Below, in pieces: positions 55,847-64,000 of a DNA stretch of 64,000 nt (the stretch's first letter is position 1; each line of letters starts with the position of its first letter). Source of the stretch: Ruegeria sp. PrR005 (lineage in GTDB: Bacteria; Pseudomonadota; Alphaproteobacteria; Rhodobacterales; Rhodobacteraceae); the NCBI RefSeq assembly GCF_010500245.1, contig NZ_JAAGOX010000005.1, positions 62,001-126,000 of the forward strand. The letters run 5' to 3'. The position numbers and the translations under genes were made by a program. A model generated the notes under the pieces. The model ran no database searches, was not told the origin of the DNA, and saw only the letters and a list, made by a program, of their open reading frames with translations.

Positions 55847-56887
55847 ATGCCAACGACTTTTACCGCACTGTTTCTCGGCAATCTTGCCGATATCGACACG
55901 ATCGAGGGGAACAATTCGGCCGAAAACGCCGCCGCTCTTGTCGGGACGACCTTTGGCAGCGCCACCGATCCACTGGTCGACAGCGCCGTCACCTGGAGCG
56001 CGGTCGGAGATCCGGGGTCGTTCTATGACATGGATAATTCGCCGTCCGATCAGTTCTCGATCGACGGCGGCCCGGCGCAGACCTTTGACGGAACCGCGGT
56101 TTATGACGCGATCATCACTTATACCGACGGCAGTACGGCAACCATCACCGCCGTCCTGGCGCAGGACACGGCCGGCAACACCTATCTTGTGCCCGAGTTC
56201 AACGCCAATGCCGACCAGAGCGCGCTTGAGGCGGGAATCATCCAGTCGATCACGCTGAACGCGGTGACCGGCGGCGGCGCCAATTACTCGGGCCTGACCG
56301 CCAACCGCCAGGACTGGAACCTTGTCACCTGTTTCACCCTGGGCACGCTGATCGACACCGCGCGCGGGCCCAGGATGATCGACGATCTGGTGCCCGGCGA
56401 CCTGATCCGCACGCTTGACCACGGCCCCCAGCCACTGCGCTGGATCGGGCGCACCACGGTGCGCGCAACAGGCGCCTTTGCCCCGGTGCTGATCCGGGCC
56501 GGAGCGCTGGACAACCGCCGGGACCTGATGGTGTCACCGCAGCACCGGATGCTGATCGAGGGCTGGCGCGCGGAACTGTTCACCGGCCACCACCAGGCGC
56601 TGGTGGCAGCCAAGCATCTGGTCGACGCCCGCGACATCCTGTTCGCCCCGGGCGGTGAGGTCACTTATGTCCACATGCTGTTCGACCGGCACGAAATCGT
56701 CTGGGCCGAGGGCTGCGCCACTGAAAGCTTTCATCCTGGCCAGACCGGCTGGAACGCCCTGGAAACAGAGGCCCGGCACGAAATCCTGACCCTGTTCCCC
56801 GAACTGGCGCGCCTCGGTCTGAACAGCTATGGCCCGCTGGTCCGCCCGGCAATCCGCCAGCACGAGGCAATGCTGTCGTTGCATTGA
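55847..56887 (+). CDS. Hint-domain protein, putative secreted
   Basis: A 346-residue protein. The N-terminal half (about 1-155) has acidic beta-rich sequence ('DMDNSPSDQFSIDGG'); the Hint_2 domain starts at Cys in 'LVTCFTLGTLIDTARGPRMI' (about 158-) with 'DLVPGDLIRTLDHGPQPLRW', 'SPQHRMLI' and 'EGCATESFHPG'. Hint domains do intein-like self-cleavage. Such proteins abound in roseobacters and have no signal peptide; export by a type I system is presumed. GAGG lies 6 bp before the ATG; an upstream in-frame start at 55709 has none. Confidence 0.8.
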   Translation: MPTTFTALFLGNLADIDTIEGNNSAENAAALVGTTFGSATDPLVDSAVTWSAVGDPGSFYDMDNSPSDQFSIDGGPAQTFDGTAVYDAIITYTDGSTATITAVLAQDTAGNTYLVPEFNANADQSALEAGIIQSITLNAVTGGGANYSGLTANRQDWNLVTCFTLGTLIDTARGPRMIDDLVPGDLIRTLDHGPQPLRWIGRTTVRATGAFAPVLIRAGALDNRRDLMVSPQHRMLIEGWRAELFTGHHQALVAAKHLVDARDILFAPGGEVTYVHMLFDRHEIVWAEGCATESFHPGQTGWNALETEARHEILTLFPELARLGLNSYGPLVRPAIRQHEAMLSLH

Positions 56888-56963
56888 CATGCGAGGTCGG
56901 CACGGGGCTTGCCGCTGCCGCGAAAGACGCCATTCTGGGCGCATCTTTGCGGATGGACCCAAG

Positions 56964-57638
56964 ATGACCGACACCAGCGCCCTGCCCGATGACGACACGC
57001 TGACCCGCGAGGGGCTCGACCTGCGGGAGGACCGGTCCCGGATCTTGTTGATCGCCTGCGGCGCGCTGGCGCGCGAGATCCTGGATCTGCGCGAGCGCAA
57101 CGGCTGGACTCATTTGGACCTGACCTGCCTGCCTGCGATCCTGCACGTCCATCCCGAGCGGATCACCGCCGCCGTCGAGGAGGCAGTCGCCAAACACCGC
57201 GGGCGCTATGCCCAGATCTTTGTCGTCTATGCCGATTGCGGCACTGGCGGCCTGCTGGAACAGGCCTGCGCGCGCCTTGGGGTCGAGATGGTCAAGGGCC
57301 CGCATTGCTATTCCTTCTTCGAAGGCAACGACCGGTTCACCGAGATCGCCGAAGAGGAGTTCACCGCCTTTTACCTGACCGATTTTCTGGTGCGCCAGTT
57401 CGATGCCTTTGTCTGGAAACCGATGGGCTTCGACCGCCACCCCGAACTCATCCCGATGATGTTCGGCAATTACACGAAACTGGTCTACCAGGCGCAGACC
57501 GACGACCCGGCCCTGACCGCCAAGGCGCGTGCCTGCGCCGATCGGCTCGGGCTCGCCTTCGAGCGCCGATTCACCGGCTATGGCGATCTTGAAACCACCC
57601 TGGCCCGATGGTCCGCACCGTCCCCATCCTCTTGCTGA
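56964..57638 (+). CDS. DUF1638 domain protein
   Basis: A 224-residue protein: 'LLIACGALAREILDLRERNG', 'LPAILHVHPERI', 'VYADCGTGGLLEQACARLG', 'GPHCYSFFEG' and 'FYLTDFLVRQFD' are DUF1638 features, with conserved Cys and His likely binding metal. The family occurs with MttB-like and corrinoid proteins, so it is probably a helper in methyl transfer; the exact step is unknown. Its final codons and stop lie in the repeat at 57626, giving a tail 'APSPSSC' unlikely to be ancestral. Confidence 0.82.
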   Translation: MTDTSALPDDDTLTREGLDLREDRSRILLIACGALAREILDLRERNGWTHLDLTCLPAILHVHPERITAAVEEAVAKHRGRYAQIFVVYADCGTGGLLEQACARLGVEMVKGPHCYSFFEGNDRFTEIAEEEFTAFYLTDFLVRQFDAFVWKPMGFDRHPELIPMMFGNYTKLVYQAQTDDPALTAKARACADRLGLAFERRFTGYGDLETTLARWSAPSPSSC

Positions 57639-57685
57639 AAATATCCCGGGGGAGTCGCGCATCGCGCGACGGGGGCAGAGCCCCC
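57626..57685 (+). repeat. Gene-end repeat element, copy F
   Basis: ATCCTCTTGCTGAAAATATC then CCGGGGGAG, hairpins GTCGCGC-ATC-GCGCGAC (57654-57670) and GGGGGC-AGA-GCCCCC (57671-57685). Nearly the same layout as copy A. Its TGA at 57636-57638 is the stop of the DUF1638 gene. Confidence 0.75.
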
Positions 57686-57698
57686 TGCCCGGCCCGCC

Positions 57699-58109
57699 TC
57701 AGGCGTGCGCGGCCGCGACCTCGCGGATTCGCTCGATCATCGCCCGCACCCCATTCGAGCGCTGCGCCGAGAGGTGATCGTGCAGCCCCAGCCGCCCCAG
57801 TTCGGCGCGCGCATTGATGGTGCCGACCTCGGTCACCGGCGTGTGGTTGTAAAGCGTCCTGAGCACCGCGATCAGCCCGCGCACGATCATCGCGTCGCTG
57901 TCGCCGTCGAACCGGAACACACCATTCTCGATCGCCGGTTGCAGCCAGACCTGGCTGGCACAGCCATGCACCTTGTTGGCGGGCACCTTGAACGCATCGT
58001 CGAGCGGCTCCATCGCCTTGCCCAGTTCGATGACATGGCGATAGCGGTCCTCCCAGTCGTCAAGGAACTCGAAATCCTCGACAATCTCTTCGAAGGCGGG
58101 GCTTGCCAT
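57699..58109 (-). CDS. sufE: SufE family sulfur acceptor protein
   Basis: A 136-residue protein that accepts persulfide from the SufS cysteine desulfurase for iron-sulfur cluster assembly. Active Cys50 in 'NKVHGCASQVWL'; length and 'LDDWEDRYRHVIELG' fit. Stand-alone, between the DUF1638 gene and a lipoprotein gene. Confidence 0.93.
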   Translation of the reverse strand: MASPAFEEIVEDFEFLDDWEDRYRHVIELGKAMEPLDDAFKVPANKVHGCASQVWLQPAIENGVFRFDGDSDAMIVRGLIAVLRTLYNHTPVTEVGTINARAELGRLGLHDHLSAQRSNGVRAMIERIREVAAAHA

Positions 58110-58255
58110 CTGTCACTCCTGCTCTGCGCACGCGGGTTTGCTGTGACCTAAGGTGCGCGGGCGGGGCTGTCCAGCCCCGGCATGGCTTTTCAACGCGGCC
58201 GGGATGCGCTAACCGGTAGTCAAGGGACCAACGCAATACGGGGCGCGTGCGCGAG

Positions 58256-58780
58256 ATGCTGAAACCACTGACCGTTCTTGTGACTGCCGGGATGATGCTG
58301 AGCGCCTGTGGCGGCTGGCGCGACTCGCGGGTGAACCCGTCGAACTGGTTCGGCCCCTCGAACCCGGCGCCGGTGGCGACCTCGGCAGATGCCGACGCCA
58401 ACCCGCTGATCCCCAGCGGCGGCGGCAAGGGTCTGTTTGCTCGTCCGGACGCGGTGGACAACACGATCCCGATCACCCGGGTGACCGAGCTGAAGGTCGA
58501 ACCGACCACCACCGGCGCCATCGTCTATGCGGTGGGCATTGCCAATCGCCAGGGCGCCTTTGACGCCGAACTGCGCCGGGTGATCAGCGAAGAGAACGCC
58601 AAGGCGGGTATCCTGGCCTATACGTTCCGCGTCGATTATCCCGAGGACGCAACCCCGCAAGGGGCCGAGAACACGCGGACCGTGCGGGCGGCCGCCAGCC
58701 TGTCGCGCAAGGATCTGGCCGGGATCAAGGTGATCCGGGTCGAGGGCCAGCAGGGCGCGTTGGAATCGCGCCGCCGCTAA
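58256..58780 (+). CDS. Hypothetical lipoprotein
   Basis: A 174-residue lipoprotein: signal MLKPLTVLVTAGMMLSAC with Cys18 after the lipobox. The mature part begins 'GGWRDSRVNPSNWFGPSN', typical of a conserved Rhodobacterales lipoprotein, with one compact C-terminal domain ('ITRVTELKVEPTTTGAIVYA'). No named family is recognised. A GTG three codons upstream is in frame. Its end overlaps the convergent rnd gene by four bases. Confidence 0.75.
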   Translation: MLKPLTVLVTAGMMLSACGGWRDSRVNPSNWFGPSNPAPVATSADADANPLIPSGGGKGLFARPDAVDNTIPITRVTELKVEPTTTGAIVYAVGIANRQGAFDAELRRVISEENAKAGILAYTFRVDYPEDATPQGAENTRTVRAAASLSRKDLAGIKVIRVEGQQGALESRRR

Positions 58781-59934
58781 AGCTGTATCAGCCGGATGGT
58801 CTGGCCCTTGGCGGCCAGCGCCACCTTGCCGTCACAGAGGCGCAGCGCGTCCTCTCCGAACACCTCATAGCGCCAGCCGGTGAGCGCGCTCACGTCACGT
58901 TCGCCCGCCGCGATCAGGTCGAGATCGGCGCTGGAGGCGATGAGTTTCGCAGCGACGCCCTCGTTTTCGGTCTTGGCCTTCAGCAGAACGCGCAAGAGAT
59001 CGGCCAGCGCCGGGTTGACCTGAAGGTTCTCGCGCCCGTTTTCCACCTTGGGCATCTGCTCGGGCGGGCATTCGGTGCCGCGCTTGACCGCTTCGAGGAT
59101 ACCATCGGCGATGGCGCCCTTGCGCGCCTCGCGCAGCAGGAGCCGCGAGCCGCCGAGGTCGGCATGGGTGCGCGGCTTGGTCGAGGCCAGCTCGATCAGC
59201 GCGTCGTCCTTGAACACCCGGCTGCGCGGGATGTTGTTGGTCTGGGCGTGGTTCTCGCGGAACGCGGCCAGTTCGCGCACAACGGCCAGGAACTTGCCCG
59301 AGGAGGTGCGCGTCTTGATCCGCCGCCAGGCTTCCTCGGGGCGGATGTCGTAGATTGTCGGGTCGGTCAGGGTCTGCAACTCTTCGGCCACCCAATGGGT
59401 GCGGCCGGATTTCTCCAGCTCGGCCGAGAGATGTTCGTAGACGCGGCGCAGATGGGTGACATCGGCCAGCGCATAGGTCTTTTGCGCATCCGTCAACGGG
59501 CGGCGCGACCAGTCGGTGAACCGCGAGGTCTTGTCGACGCCTTGGCGGCAGATCTTGCGCACCAGCGTCTCATACCCCACCTGTTCGCCGAAACCGCAAA
59601 CCATCGCGGCGACCTGAGTGTCGAAGAGCGGCTTGGGGAACACGCCCGCATCGACCCAGAAGATCTCCAGATCCTGTCGGGCGGCATGGAATACCTTGAC
59701 CACCGCCTCGTTGCGGAAGAGGTCATAGAGCGGGTCCAGTGACAGATCTTCGGCCAGCGGATCGACCAGAACCGCGCTGTCCTCGCCCTCGCCGGGATAG
59801 GCGAGTTGGACGAGGCAGAGCTTGGAGTAATATGTCCGCTCGCGCAGGAACTCGGTATCGACAGTGACATAGGGGTGAGTTGCGGCTGCGGCACAGAAAT
59901 CGGCCAGGTCTTGCGTCGTGGTCAGAGTTTTCAT
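58777..59934 (-). CDS. rnd: Ribonuclease D
   Basis: A 385-residue 3'-5' exoribonuclease trimming tRNA and other small RNAs. DEDD residues begin in 'YVTVDTEFLRERTYY' (Asp, Glu), continue in 'VKVFHAARQDLEIFW', and end with 'KTYALADVTHLRRVYEHL'. One HRDC domain ('FLAVVRELAAFRENHAQTNN') follows. Length fits the family. Confidence 0.94.
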   Translation of the reverse strand: MKTLTTTQDLADFCAAAATHPYVTVDTEFLRERTYYSKLCLVQLAYPGEGEDSAVLVDPLAEDLSLDPLYDLFRNEAVVKVFHAARQDLEIFWVDAGVFPKPLFDTQVAAMVCGFGEQVGYETLVRKICRQGVDKTSRFTDWSRRPLTDAQKTYALADVTHLRRVYEHLSAELEKSGRTHWVAEELQTLTDPTIYDIRPEEAWRRIKTRTSSGKFLAVVRELAAFRENHAQTNNIPRSRVFKDDALIELASTKPRTHADLGGSRLLLREARKGAIADGILEAVKRGTECPPEQMPKVENGRENLQVNPALADLLRVLLKAKTENEGVAAKLIASSADLDLIAAGERDVSALTGWRYEVFGEDALRLCDGKVALAAKGQTIRLIQL

Positions 59935-60060
59935 TCGGCTATGGTCTTGCTCTTGCTTTTCTATGCGTATGATCCCTGCCCTGCGAACGGCCCGGATTGG
60001 ATGACATTAGGATCATACCCGAAGATCTGCAAACCCCCATTCGGCAACACTGGGTTTACA

Positions 60061-60653
60061 TCAGGGCAACCAGACCGGGCGGCGATCGCCGCCGGCAAAG
60101 CGGCGCAGGACGGCAGGATAGAGTTTGTGTTCCCAGCTCAGCACCCGGGCAGCGAGGGTTTCCGGCGTGTCGCCGGGTTCGATGGCGACACGGGCCTGAC
60201 CCAGGATCGGGCCGTCGTCGAGCTCTGAGGTCACCTCGTGCACGGTGCAGCCATGTTCGGTATCACCGGCGGCCAGCGCGCGGGCATGGGTGTGCAGCCC
60301 CTTGTATTTGGGCAGCAGCGAGGGGTGGATATTCAGCATCCGGCCCTGAAACCGGTCGGTGAACCCGGCCGTGAGCACCCGCATGAACCCGGCAAGGCAG
60401 ACGATATCGGTGCCCGCATCGAGAATCGGCTTGATCAGTTCGGCCTCGAACGCGGCACGATCCTTGCCAAAGGGGCGGTGATCGACCACCGCCGTGGGCA
60501 CGCCGCGCGCGGCGGCCTTGGCCAGCCCGCCCGCGCCCGCGTCATTGGACAGCACCAGACAGGGGCGCGCCGGATGGTCACCGGTCATGCTGTCTACCAG
60601 CGTGACCATGTTCGACCCGCCGCCCGAGATCAGGATCGCGACGCGCTTTGCGC

Positions 60654-60657
<4 letters not shown>
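60061..60657 (-). CDS. purN: Phosphoribosylglycinamide formyltransferase
   Basis: A 198-residue enzyme transferring formyl from 10-formyl-THF to GAR in purine synthesis. Catalytic '[18 protein letters not shown]' (Asn, His) and '[15 protein letters not shown]' (Asp) are present; '[10 protein letters not shown]' is the phosphate loop. GTG start overlaps the purM stop (GTGA). Confidence 0.94.
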
Positions 60658-61700
<1,043 letters not shown>

Positions 61701-61768
61701 CCTCTGGCTCCTTCCAAAACGTTGCGGCAGCCTTTAGCGCAAGGCGAAACGGAAGGGAACAGGGATCG

Positions 61769-61795
61769 CCCCGCACCGCGACATTGGGTGCGGGG
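61769..61795 (-). terminator. Hairpin downstream of the metallo-beta-lactamase-fold gene
   Basis: CCCCGCACC (61769-61777) pairs with GGTGCGGGG (61787-61795), located just past the stop of the minus-strand gene at 61805; no T run. Confidence 0.5.
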
Positions 61796-61804
61796 CTGGG
61801 GGCG

Positions 61805-62767
61805 TCAGAGGCCGAATTGCCAGGGCGCGGGCTGCCAGGCATAGGCCGCGTCCTGCCGCAGCACCCGGCCAAGCGCCGGGAAGTCGAGATGCGCGCCGGT
61901 CACCAGCAGGTTGTCAGCCACCGCCCGGTCCAGCATGCGCCGCCTGGTGGCCACGGTCTGGGCCGGGTCGGCGTCAAAGGCGATGGTCCAGCCCGGCTCG
62001 GCAAATTGCAACGCGGTCGAGTGGATCAGGTCGCCCCAGAACAACAGCCCCTCGCCGCCCGCATCCAGCATGAAACCGGTATGGCCCGGCGTATGCCCTG
62101 GCAGGTCGAGCGCGGCAAAGCCGGGCGCCGCCTCGCCCTCGCCTTGCAGCAAGCGAAGCCGGTCGGCATAAGGCGCCACCGCGCGGCGCGCCATGTCGAA
62201 GAAGCCACGACTGCCCTCGGGCACGCTGGCCAGAATGGCGTCATCGTGCCAGAAGTCCCATTCGCGCTGCGCCACCACCAGTTCGGCATTGGCAAAGGCC
62301 GCCGTGCCGTCAGCGGCCAGCAGGCCGCCGGCGTGGTCGGGATGCATATGGGTCAGCAGGATGGTGTCGATCGTGTCGGGTGCAACCCCAACCGCCGCCA
62401 GCCCCGCATGCAGCGCCCCCAGCCCCGGCCCCATCAGCTGGGCGGTACCGGTGTCGATCAGCACCCGGCGCCCGCCACGTTCGACCAGATAGCCGTTGAC
62501 CGGGATGGTCAGCGCGTTGTCCTGCATCCGGTGCAGGCCCTGCGCCAGCACCTGTTGCGCACGGGCCTCGTCATAGCCGTTGATCAGCTGGGTGCCGACC
62601 GGCAGATGCCCGTCCAAGAGCACCGTCACCCGCGCATCGCCCAACGTGAGACCATGGGTGGTCGCCACTGCCCCGGCCGCCTCGGCCCGTGCAACAGCGC
62701 CGCCACCAAGGCTCAGAACCGGCGCCGCCGCCAGTGTGGACAAGAAAGCCCTGCGATTGATTGTCAT
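61805..62767 (-). CDS. Exported metallo-beta-lactamase-fold hydrolase
   Basis: A 320-residue protein with a twin-arginine-like leader ('INRRAFLSTLAAAPVLSLGG'). Zinc motif 'LLTHMHPDHAGGLL' (HxHxDH), 'LPGHTPGHTGFML' and 'FWGDLIHS', C-terminal 'GAHLDFPALG'. It resembles the periplasmic MBL-fold hydrolases related to quorum-quenching lactonases, but substrate cannot be set. GGAG 5 bp before ATG 62767 gives the start; an upstream in-frame ATG lies inside that ribosome site. Divergent from a LysR gene that may control it. Confidence 0.85.
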   Translation of the reverse strand: MTINRRAFLSTLAAAPVLSLGGGAVARAEAAGAVATTHGLTLGDARVTVLLDGHLPVGTQLINGYDEARAQQVLAQGLHRMQDNALTIPVNGYLVERGGRRVLIDTGTAQLMGPGLGALHAGLAAVGVAPDTIDTILLTHMHPDHAGGLLAADGTAAFANAELVVAQREWDFWHDDAILASVPEGSRGFFDMARRAVAPYADRLRLLQGEGEAAPGFAALDLPGHTPGHTGFMLDAGGEGLLFWGDLIHSTALQFAEPGWTIAFDADPAQTVATRRRMLDRAVADNLLVTGAHLDFPALGRVLRQDAAYAWQPAPWQFGL

Positions 62768-62852
62768 AAGAAACTCCACTATCTGTTCCGGGACATCTCC
62801 CCGTGACGCCCAGATAATGTGCCAGCTGGGCAGCAGATATCCCTGCCCTTGA

Positions 62853-62865
62853 GATAACAGTTATC
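62853..62865. promoter_or_regulatory. Palindromic candidate LysR operator
   Basis: GATAAC-A-GTTATC, a perfect 13-bp palindrome in the 119-bp divergent gap, 22 bp before the LysR start. Confidence 0.5.
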
Positions 62866-62886
62866 AGCAATGCTTATAGGTATGAC

Positions 62887-63810
62887 ATGGACCGGCTGAC
62901 CCTGCTAGAGACCTTTGCCATTGCCCTGGACGAGGGCAGCCTGAACCGTGCCGCCCGCAGGCGCGGCATCACCCAATCGGCGGTCAGCCAGCAGATCAAG
63001 CAGCTGGAGACCGCCATCGGCCAGCAACTCCTGCATCGCACCGCGCGCGGCATCCATGCGACCCGGGCGGGCGATCTGGTCTATGTGCATGCCCAGACCC
63101 TGCTGTCGGGCTATAATCGGATGACGGCCGAGCTGGACCAGCTGGAAAGCAGCGTCTCGGGCACCTTTCGCATCAGCGTCAGTTCCTTTCTGGGCCGCAG
63201 CGTGATCGGGCCGATGCTGATCGAGATGAACGCCGCCCATCCCGATCTGAACATCGTCATGCGTCTGGAGGACCGGCTGGTCGATGTGGTGCGCGAGGGC
63301 TATGACCTGGCGATCCGCACCGGGCGGCTGGGCGATACGGACGGATTCGGGCGCAAGATCTCGGCGCTGGAAACCGTGCTGATCGCCACGCCCGCCTATC
63401 TCGACCGGGTCGGCCGCCCCCGCCAGCCCGACGACATGAAGCGGCTGGATTTCATCCAGCATCACGAAGATCAGACCAAGGGGTTCTTTCCCCTTCGCCG
63501 CGACGGACGGGAATATCCGGCGCCGGTGCGGGTGGGGTTCACCGCCGACGACCCTGACCTGATCATGCGGGCGGTCGCCTCTGGCTCGGGCTATACCCGG
63601 GTGCCCCGGTTCATGGTCGCGGAACAGATCGCCAATGGCGCGTTCGAACTGGTGCTGCCGGAGTACCAGCCGCCGATCAAGGATGTGTTTGCCGTCTACC
63701 CCTCGCGCCGCACCCCCGACCGCCGCCGTGATCTGACCATCGAGACCGCGGTGGCCCGGCTCGAGGCGCTGCGCGATCCGCAGGCGAAGGTCGACGCAAT
63801 CACCGCTTGA
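62887..63810 (+). CDS. LysR family transcriptional regulator
   Basis: A 307-residue regulator: N-terminal HTH ('SLNRAARRRGITQSAVSQQI', about 18-37) and periplasmic-binding-like effector domain ('GTFRISVSSFLGRSVIGPML'). Belongs to the CrgA-like branch. Divergent from the metallo-beta-lactamase-fold gene with a palindrome between, so probable local regulator and autoregulator. Confidence 0.9.
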   Translation: MDRLTLLETFAIALDEGSLNRAARRRGITQSAVSQQIKQLETAIGQQLLHRTARGIHATRAGDLVYVHAQTLLSGYNRMTAELDQLESSVSGTFRISVSSFLGRSVIGPMLIEMNAAHPDLNIVMRLEDRLVDVVREGYDLAIRTGRLGDTDGFGRKISALETVLIATPAYLDRVGRPRQPDDMKRLDFIQHHEDQTKGFFPLRRDGREYPAPVRVGFTADDPDLIMRAVASGSGYTRVPRFMVAEQIANGAFELVLPEYQPPIKDVFAVYPSRRTPDRRRDLTIETAVARLEALRDPQAKVDAITA

Positions 63811-63845
63811 CCCTGTGGCCCGCATTGCCTAACCAACAGGCAGGC

Positions 63846-63921
63846 GGGCCTGTAGCTCAACGGTTAGAGCAGAGCGCTCATAACGCTTTGGTTGCGGGTT
63901 CAAATCCTGCCAGGCCTACCA
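63846..63921 (+). tRNA. tRNA with anticodon CAT, probably tRNA-Ile2 (lysidine type)
   Basis: A 76-nt tRNA with encoded CCA. Acceptor GGGCCTG / CAGGCCT with a G-T first pair; anticodon arm GAGCG-CTCATAA-CGCTT gives CAT. The stretch 'CTTTGGTTGCGGGTTCAAAT' resembles the E. coli tRNA-Ile2 variable and T-arm region more than elongator tRNA-Met; initiator features (three G-C pairs in the anticodon stem, unpaired 1-72) are absent. Ile2 versus Met is not certain. Confidence 0.8.
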
Positions 63922-63925
63922 GTTC

Positions 63926-64000
63926 CTACCGCCCAATCACAATATCGGCGCAAAGCCCACCGAGGCGCTGGCTGTCGCCCAGCCTGAGCGCGCCGCCATG
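63926..64000 (-). CDS. C-terminal end of a probable sensor histidine kinase (truncated by window edge)
   Basis: A minus-strand frame running off the right edge ends in TAG at 63928-63926 and encodes 24 residues, HGGALRLGDSQRLGGLCADI followed by VIGR. 'HGG-x-L-x-L...S..GGL.A.I' is the normal ending of the HATPase_c domain of histidine kinases. Only the tail is visible, so partner and signal are unknown. Confidence 0.55.
   Translation of the reverse strand, partial: HGGALRLGDSQRLGGLCADIVIGR

Noticed and set aside
63846..63921. Initiator tRNA-Met
   Set aside because: No run of three G-C pairs in the anticodon stem and position 1 is paired; elongator Met remains a weaker alternative to Ile2.

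Overview
The window looks like chromosome of a high-G+C (about 65%) marine alphaproteobacterium of the Rhodobacterales, most likely the Roseobacter group (Ruegeria-like). This is inferred from gene content: class II B12-dependent nucleotide reductase NrdJ, IalB-type periplasmic protein, trp and arginase/CtlX/ornithine cyclodeaminase operons in roseobacter style, MttB-family and DUF1638 proteins, Hint-domain proteins, and an alphaproteobacterial GAAC-N7-GAAC LexA box. No phage, insertion sequence, CRISPR array or rRNA was seen.

Layout. 1-8.2 kb: tail of a branched-chain amino acid permease, a DUF2306 membrane protein, a HerA-like ATPase, a structured leader and IalB, then a minus-strand envelope cluster (L,D-transpeptidase, LpxD, a dedicated ACP, a ketoacyl-ACP synthase). 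8.5-17.7 kb: DUF882 protein, tRNA-Leu, YqaA and DsbB, an Lrp-type regulator divergent from a three-gene arginine catabolic operon, YjdM, HNH protein, RluE, and a coupled glycosylase/esterase pair. 17.8-27.1 kb: MFS carrier, a coupled cysS-cimA-synthase chain, an aminotransferase, a beta-barrel protein and an MttB-family methyltransferase. 27.5-34 kb: nrdJ with a long structured leader, a lower-G+C lipoprotein gene, tRNA-Pro, DUF192, a double cold-shock protein and PdxH. 34.1-47.2 kb: FabI, Gpt, aminotransferase, PpiD-like foldase, then trpE-hutD and trpGDC-moaC-moeA and lexA, interrupted by one minus-strand deacetylase-like gene. 47.2-58.8 kb: comEC, gltX, gltA, an unrecognised acidic tandem-domain protein, a PA0069-type radical SAM gene with a triple LexA box, a corrinoid protein, a Hint-domain protein, DUF1638, SufE and a lipoprotein. 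58.8-64 kb: RNase D, purMN, a metallo-beta-lactamase-fold protein divergent from a LysR regulator, a CAT-anticodon tRNA, and the last codons of a probable histidine kinase.

How the parts fit. Arginase, CtlX and ornithine cyclodeaminase should take arginine through ornithine to proline under the divergent Lrp-type regulator. MttB-family protein, corrinoid protein and DUF1638 are separated by about 29 kb but are plausible members of one corrinoid methyl-transfer system for methylated amines or betaines. LexA and the radical SAM gene carry matching SOS sites. LpxD, ACP and the synthase suggest local supply of an acyl chain to lipid A.

Most interesting signals: the triple LexA box at the radical SAM start codon; a cysS gene whose 3' third is about 47% G+C against about 65% upstream; a paired 15-bp repeat with the same 32-bp period at two distant sites; a repeat family lying directly behind genes, one copy of which supplies a stop codon; two orphan leader/sRNA candidates before ialB; and the acidic tandem-domain protein.
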